Assembly (NCBI RefSeq): GCF_026627445.1
Contig: NZ_JAPNLJ010000009.1
Span: 124,001-188,000 of the forward strand
DNA from: Streptomyces sp. H27-H1
Lineage (GTDB): Bacteria > Actinomycetota > Actinomycetes > Streptomycetales > Streptomycetaceae
Reading direction: 5' to 3'
DNA length: 64,000 nucleotides
This document shows positions 60,349-64,000 of the stretch, piece after piece. A program made the position numbers and the translations under genes. The notes beneath the pieces are model-generated. The model was not told the origin of the DNA and made no database searches. It was given only the letters and a program-made list of their open reading frames with translations. Within the stretch, counting starts at the first letter, position 1, and each line of letters opens with the position of its first letter.

Positions 60349-61500
60349 ATGACGAGCTTCGGTGGTGCGGAGATGGTCGACTGGAACCTCGCGGTGGCGA
60401 CCGCGACCAGGCTCGTGCGGCCCGGCCCGGAGGTCGGCCGGGACGAGGCGCGGGCCGTCGTCGCGGAGCTGCGCAGGCATGCCAAGACCTCGGAACGGCA
60501 CGTACGCGAGTTCACGCGGATGATGCCGCAGGGCCTGACCCCGCCCGACACACCCGTCCTCGTCGTGGACCGGGCCGGCTGGGTCAAGGCCAACGTCGAG
60601 GGCTTCCGCGAACTCCTCACCCCGCTCCTCGGCAAGATGCAGGACCGCCGCGCCGGCACCCCCGGCGGCGCCGTCCTCGGCGCCGTGGGCGGCAAGATCA
60701 CCGGCGTCGAGCTGGGCATGCTCCTCAGCTTCCTGGCCTCCCGCGTCCTCGGCCAGTACGAGACCTTCGCGCCCTCCACCCTCGGCCTGCCGGGCTCCGC
60801 GGGCGGCGGCCGACTGCTGCTCGTCGCGCCGAACATCGTCCACGTCGAACGCGAGCTGGAGGTGGACCCGCACGACTTCCGGCTCTGGGTCTGCCTGCAC
60901 GAGGAGACGCACCGTACCCAGTTCACGGCCGTCCCGTGGCTCCGCGAACATCTGGAGGGCGAAATCCAGACGTTCCTGGGCGCCACCGAAATGGACCCGA
61001 TGACCGTCCTGGAACGACTCCGAGAGGCCGTCCAGTCCTTCGCCGGCGCCCGCCCCGACGCCGAGAGCGGAGACGAGGGCCGCTCCCTCGTCGAACTCGT
61101 CCAGACCCCCGAACAGCGCGAGGTACTGGCCCGGCTCACCGCCGTCATGTCCCTGCTGGAGGGCCACGCCGACTTCGTCATGGACGGCGTCGGCCCCGAG
61201 GTCGTCCCCTCGGTCGCCGAGATCCGCGAGAAGTTCCAGCAGCGCAGGGCCAGCGGCGCCGGCCGGCTCGACGCCGCCCTGCGCAAACTCCTCGGCCTCG
61301 ACGCGAAACTGCGCCAGTACCGCGACGGGGAGCGCTTCGTGCGCGCCGTCGTCGGCCAGGTCGGCATGGACGGCTTCAACCGGATCTGGACCTCCCCGAA
61401 CACACTGCCGACCAAGGCCGAGATCGCCAAGCCCGCGGACTGGGTGGCCCGGGTCCACCGCAAGGGGAGCGAGCAGAGCGAGGCCAGCGAAGAGGTGTGA
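60349..61500 (+). CDS. Zinc-dependent metalloprotease-like protein (DUF2342)
   Basis: A protein of 383 aa. The zincin-like motif WVCLHEETHRTQFTAVPWLR (H-E-x-x-H, residues 185-200) and a second site MSLLEGHADFVMDGVG (residues 265-280) match DUF2342, often annotated as coenzyme F420 biosynthesis-associated or zinc metalloprotease. It is regularly found between dacB and tilS in actinobacteria. Substrate unknown. Confidence 0.88.
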   Translation: MTSFGGAEMVDWNLAVATATRLVRPGPEVGRDEARAVVAELRRHAKTSERHVREFTRMMPQGLTPPDTPVLVVDRAGWVKANVEGFRELLTPLLGKMQDRRAGTPGGAVLGAVGGKITGVELGMLLSFLASRVLGQYETFAPSTLGLPGSAGGGRLLLVAPNIVHVERELEVDPHDFRLWVCLHEETHRTQFTAVPWLREHLEGEIQTFLGATEMDPMTVLERLREAVQSFAGARPDAESGDEGRSLVELVQTPEQREVLARLTAVMSLLEGHADFVMDGVGPEVVPSVAEIREKFQQRRASGAGRLDAALRKLLGLDAKLRQYRDGERFVRAVVGQVGMDGFNRIWTSPNTLPTKAEIAKPADWVARVHRKGSEQSEASEEV

Positions 61501-61727
61501 CCCGAGAGGCGTGAAGATGCCCCTCTGGGGGAGGCAGCGTCACCCGTCCGAGGGACCGTGGGGCGTGGAAGGGCGTGCAATGCTCGGGGAACCGCTCGGT
61601 TCTGTCACCATCGTCGCACTCTGAGTGACAGCCCCCGTCCGCGGGGGAGCCGGGCAACAACCCAGCACACCACCCCCCAAGCCTCCCAAGCGCCGAGGCA
61701 TCCGAACTCCACCGAAGGGCACCGGAC

Positions 61728-62843
61728 ATGGGTCCCCATCCTGCGGTCGCGGCGATACGCCTGGCGGTCCGCCGCGTACTCCACGACGTCCTCACCGACC
61801 TCACCGACCGTCCCGCTCCCACCCCCGCACCCCGGGTCGGCCGCCCCGGCCGCAGTATCGGAACCCCCGCCGGTGCCGCGCCCCACGACCCGCTCCCCGA
61901 CACCGCCCCGCTGGTCCTCGTCGCCTGCTCCGGCGGCGCCGACTCCATGGCGCTCGCCTCCGCCCTCGCCTTCGAGGCCCCCAAACTCGGAATCCGGGCC
62001 GGCGGCATCACCGTCGACCACGGCCTCCAGGCCGGCTCCGACCTGCGCGCCGCCGAGGTCGTCTCCCGCATGACCGCGCTGTGCCTCGGACCCGTCGAAT
62101 CCGTCGCCGTGCGCGTCGGCCGCGGCGGGGGCCCCGAAGCCGCCGCCCGCGACGCCCGCTACGCGGCCCTGGACGAGGCCGCCGACCGGCTGGGCGCCGT
62201 AGCCGTGCTCCTCGGACACACCCGCGACGACCAAGCCGAAACCGTCCTGCTGGGCCTCGCCCGCGGTTCCGGCACCCGGTCGCTCTCCGGCATGGCGGAA
62301 GTCTCCGGCGGCCCTGGTGACCCCGGCGCCCGCGGTCGCGGCCACCGCTACCGCCGCCCCTTCCTCCAGGTCGACCGGCAGACCGCCCGCAAGGCCTGCA
62401 TGGTCCAGTCCCTCGCCGTCTGGGACGACCCGCACAACATCGACCCCGCCTACACCCGCTCCAGGCTGCGCCACGAAGGACTGCCCGCCCTGGAGAAGGC
62501 GCTCGGCAAGGGAGTCGTGGAGGCGCTCGCCCGCACCGCCCAGCTCTCCCGCGACGACGCCGACGCCCTGGACTCCTGGGCCGCCGAGGCCGAGAGCGGC
62601 GTACGCGACGAGGACGGCCGCCTGGAGTGCGCCAAGCTGTACGCGCTGCCCCCCGCCGTCCGCCGCCGCGTACTGCGCCGGGCGGTCGTCGCCGCAGGCT
62701 CCCCCGCAGGCTCCCTCTTCGCCCGCCACATCGAGGAAGTCGACCGGCTCATCACCGGATGGCGCGGTCAGGGAGCCATCAACCTGCCCGGCCGGGTCGA
62801 GGCCCAGCGGCAGGGTGGCAGACTGGTCATCCGGCAGGGCTGA
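61728..62843 (+). CDS. tilS: tRNA(Ile)-lysidine synthase
   Basis: A protein of 371 aa. The PP-loop is [37 protein letters not shown] and [20 protein letters not shown] follow. It makes lysidine at C34 of tRNA-Ile(CAU) so it reads AUA. The C-terminal part is short, as usual in actinobacteria. Confidence 0.95.
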   Translation: MGPHPAVAAIRLAVRRVLHDVLTDLTDRPAPTPAPRVGRPGRSIGTPAGAAPHDPLPDTAPLVLVACSGGADSMALASALAFEAPKLGIRAGGITVDHGLQAGSDLRAAEVVSRMTALCLGPVESVAVRVGRGGGPEAAARDARYAALDEAADRLGAVAVLLGHTRDDQAETVLLGLARGSGTRSLSGMAEVSGGPGDPGARGRGHRYRRPFLQVDRQTARKACMVQSLAVWDDPHNIDPAYTRSRLRHEGLPALEKALGKGVVEALARTAQLSRDDADALDSWAAEAESGVRDEDGRLECAKLYALPPAVRRRVLRRAVVAAGSPAGSLFARHIEEVDRLITGWRGQGAINLPGRVEAQRQGGRLVIRQG

Positions 62844-62908
62844 TTGGTGCTGAAACACGGCTGAGACCTCCGGGGTCACCCCCGGAGCCCCAGCCGACAA
62901 CGAAAGTG

Positions 62909-63469
62909 ATGCGGGTGGACGAGAAGGACATGGGCAGCGACCTCCAGTCGGTGCTCATCACCAAAGAAGAGATCGACGCGAAGCTGGCCGAGCTGGCCGC
63001 GAAGATCGACGCGGAGTACGCGGGCAAGGACCTGCTCATCGTCGGCGTCCTCAAGGGTGCCGTGATGGTGATGGCGGACCTGGCACGCGCCTTGTCCACC
63101 CCGCTCACCATGGACTGGATGGCGGTGTCCTCGTACGGCGCCGGGACCCAGTCCTCGGGCGTGGTCCGGATCCTCAAGGACCTCGACACCGACATCAAGG
63201 ACAAGCACGTCCTCATCGTCGAGGACATCATCGACTCGGGCCTGACCCTGTCGTGGCTGCTGTCGAACCTCGGCTCCCGCCAGCCGGCCTCCCTGGAGGT
63301 CGTCACGCTGCTGCGCAAGCCCGACGCCGCCAAGGTCGCGATCGACGTGAAGTGGGTCGGCTTCGACATCCCGAACGAGTTCGTCGTCGGCTACGGCCTC
63401 GACTACGCGGAGAAGTACCGCAACCTGCCGTTCGTCGGCACCCTCGCTCCCCACGTCTACGGCGGCTGA
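62909..63469 (+). CDS. hpt: Hypoxanthine phosphoribosyltransferase
   Basis: A protein of 186 aa. [18 protein letters not shown] and the PRPP loop [19 protein letters not shown] are diagnostic; [19 protein letters not shown] is the purine-binding end. It salvages hypoxanthine and guanine. It follows tilS and precedes ftsH, the conserved actinobacterial order. Confidence 0.95.
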   Translation: MRVDEKDMGSDLQSVLITKEEIDAKLAELAAKIDAEYAGKDLLIVGVLKGAVMVMADLARALSTPLTMDWMAVSSYGAGTQSSGVVRILKDLDTDIKDKHVLIVEDIIDSGLTLSWLLSNLGSRQPASLEVVTLLRKPDAAKVAIDVKWVGFDIPNEFVVGYGLDYAEKYRNLPFVGTLAPHVYGG

Positions 63470-63627
63470 TCCAGCGTCCGGCAGGGGAACCCTGGAGCGT
63501 CTCCCGCCGTTGGAGCATGGAAAGGCGGGTCTGTCAGCCGTCCCATGAGGCCGCGGGTGACAATGCAGGGGTACATTCCGAAGAACAGTCTTTACTCACA
63601 GCAGCATTTACCTACGGGCAGGAGGGA

Positions 63628-63646
63628 CGGGGTGCCTAGCGCCCCG
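63628..63646 (+). promoter_or_regulatory. Stem-loop just before the ftsH start
   Basis: CGGGG-T-GC-CTA-GC-G-CCCCG forms a short hairpin 5 bp before the ATG at 63652. The AGGAGGGACGGGG purine run is partly inside it, so the hairpin may bring the ribosome site close to the start or block it. 63470-63627 hold no gene and should contain the ftsH promoter. Confidence 0.45.
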
Positions 63647-63651
63647 TATGG

Positions 63652-64000
63652 ATGGACGTGAAGCGATACTTCCGTGGGCCGGTTATGTGGATCGTGCTGG
63701 CCGTCCTCGCCGTGGTCGTGTTGATGAACGTCGTCGGCTCCGGCGGCGGCTACAAGTCGGTGGAGACCAGCGAGGTCATCAAGGCGATCAACAGTGGCCA
63801 GGTGGAGAGCGCCAAGCTCACCACCGGCGATAGCCAGATGATCAAGATCGAGCTGAAGAAGGACCAGAAGCTCGGCGACAACGACGGCACCAAGTTCCAG
63901 GCCAACTACATCGGAGACCAGGGCGTACAGCTCGCCCAGAACCTCCAGACCAAGTACGAAGCCGGTCAGATCCCGGACGGATACTCCGTCACGCCGGACA
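63652..64000 (+). CDS. ftsH: FtsH AAA+ membrane protease, N-terminal part
   Basis: The frame from ATG 63652 is open to the window end (116 codons). It starts MDVKRYFRGPVMWIVLAVLA, a membrane helix, then the periplasmic-type domain (SVETSEVIKAINSGQVESAK, YIGDQGVQLAQNLQTKYEA), as in actinobacterial FtsH. The AAA and zinc-protease domains lie beyond the window. Confidence 0.93.
   Translation, partial: MDVKRYFRGPVMWIVLAVLAVVVLMNVVGSGGGYKSVETSEVIKAINSGQVESAKLTTGDSQMIKIELKKDQKLGDNDGTKFQANYIGDQGVQLAQNLQTKYEAGQIPDGYSVTPD

Noticed and set aside
59815..61458. A 547-codon open frame on the minus strand
   Set aside because: Antisense to dacB and the DUF2342 gene, both with intact active-site motifs.
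1..64000. CRISPR arrays
   Set aside because: No set of regularly spaced identical repeats with unique spacers was found.

Overview
The window is actinobacterial and almost certainly Streptomyces. It is very GC-rich with GC-biased third positions, many genes start at GTG, and the right half carries a typical Streptomyces housekeeping run: mrdA-type PBP, a TipA-like regulator, ThrE-type exporter, ppa, D-Ala-D-Ala carboxypeptidase, tilS, hpt and the start of ftsH. Rare TTA (bldA) codons, DUF397/XRE pairs and a SigE-type sigma factor agree with this.

Region A (1-10.6 kb) is a defence island. It has a truncated PD-(D/E)XK nuclease-like gene at the left edge, a double-HTH XRE regulator, then a three-gene cassette: a REase with a Zn ribbon, a DinG/XPD-like Fe-S helicase, and a pPIWI-RE protein. 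The genes overlap or nearly abut. An eroded IS1380-type transposase fragment follows, fused to the tail of a small conserved ORF. Region B (10.2-14 kb) holds small genes of unknown role, including a lipoprotein and a three-gene operon headed by a DUF6907-type protein.

Region C (14.17-34.54 kb) is an integrated, partly decayed island bounded by 43-nt direct repeats that match the 3' half of tRNA-Thr(CGT), each followed by a copy of the terminator-like flank. It carries an N-terminally truncated tyrosine integrase and a ParB-like gene with an in-frame stop. Next comes a minus-strand operon combining an archaeal-type S-adenosylmethionine synthetase, an APH-type kinase, a histidine phosphatase, a second non-actinobacterial-type SerRS, a glycosyltransferase and a stand-alone AlaRS-core-like protein, with a divergent XRE-TPR regulator and a NUDIX hydrolase. 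The phosphatase and glycosyltransferase carry frameshifts. Four TTA codons in three of the cluster genes suggest bldA control, as in specialised metabolism. The island then carries an Eco29kI-type restriction-modification pair with Vsr, and a tightly packed MORC ATPase / Mrr-SF2 helicase / unknown / sigma-region-4-like operon, apparently a second defence system.

Region D (34.7-64 kb) is the chromosomal backbone: a TetR-controlled MFS exporter and FMN reductase with twin palindromic operators, a serine hydrolase, GNAT, SigE-family sigma with partner, a family A DNA polymerase, DUF2786, TatA, an FUSC transporter, DUF397/ATPase/XRE regulators framed by a shared palindrome, ALDH, PBP2, DinB, PadR, TipA-like, DedA, ThrE-like, ppa, DacB, a DUF2342 metalloprotease-like protein, tilS, hpt and ftsH (cut by the window end).

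The best candidates for an undescribed system are the SerRS/AlaRS-like/archaeal-MAT cluster (16.4-24.5 kb) and the MORC-helicase-sigma4 operon (28.3-34.3 kb). The pPIWI-RE cassette is a rarer but named family. All functions are inferred from reading motifs; no database search was run.
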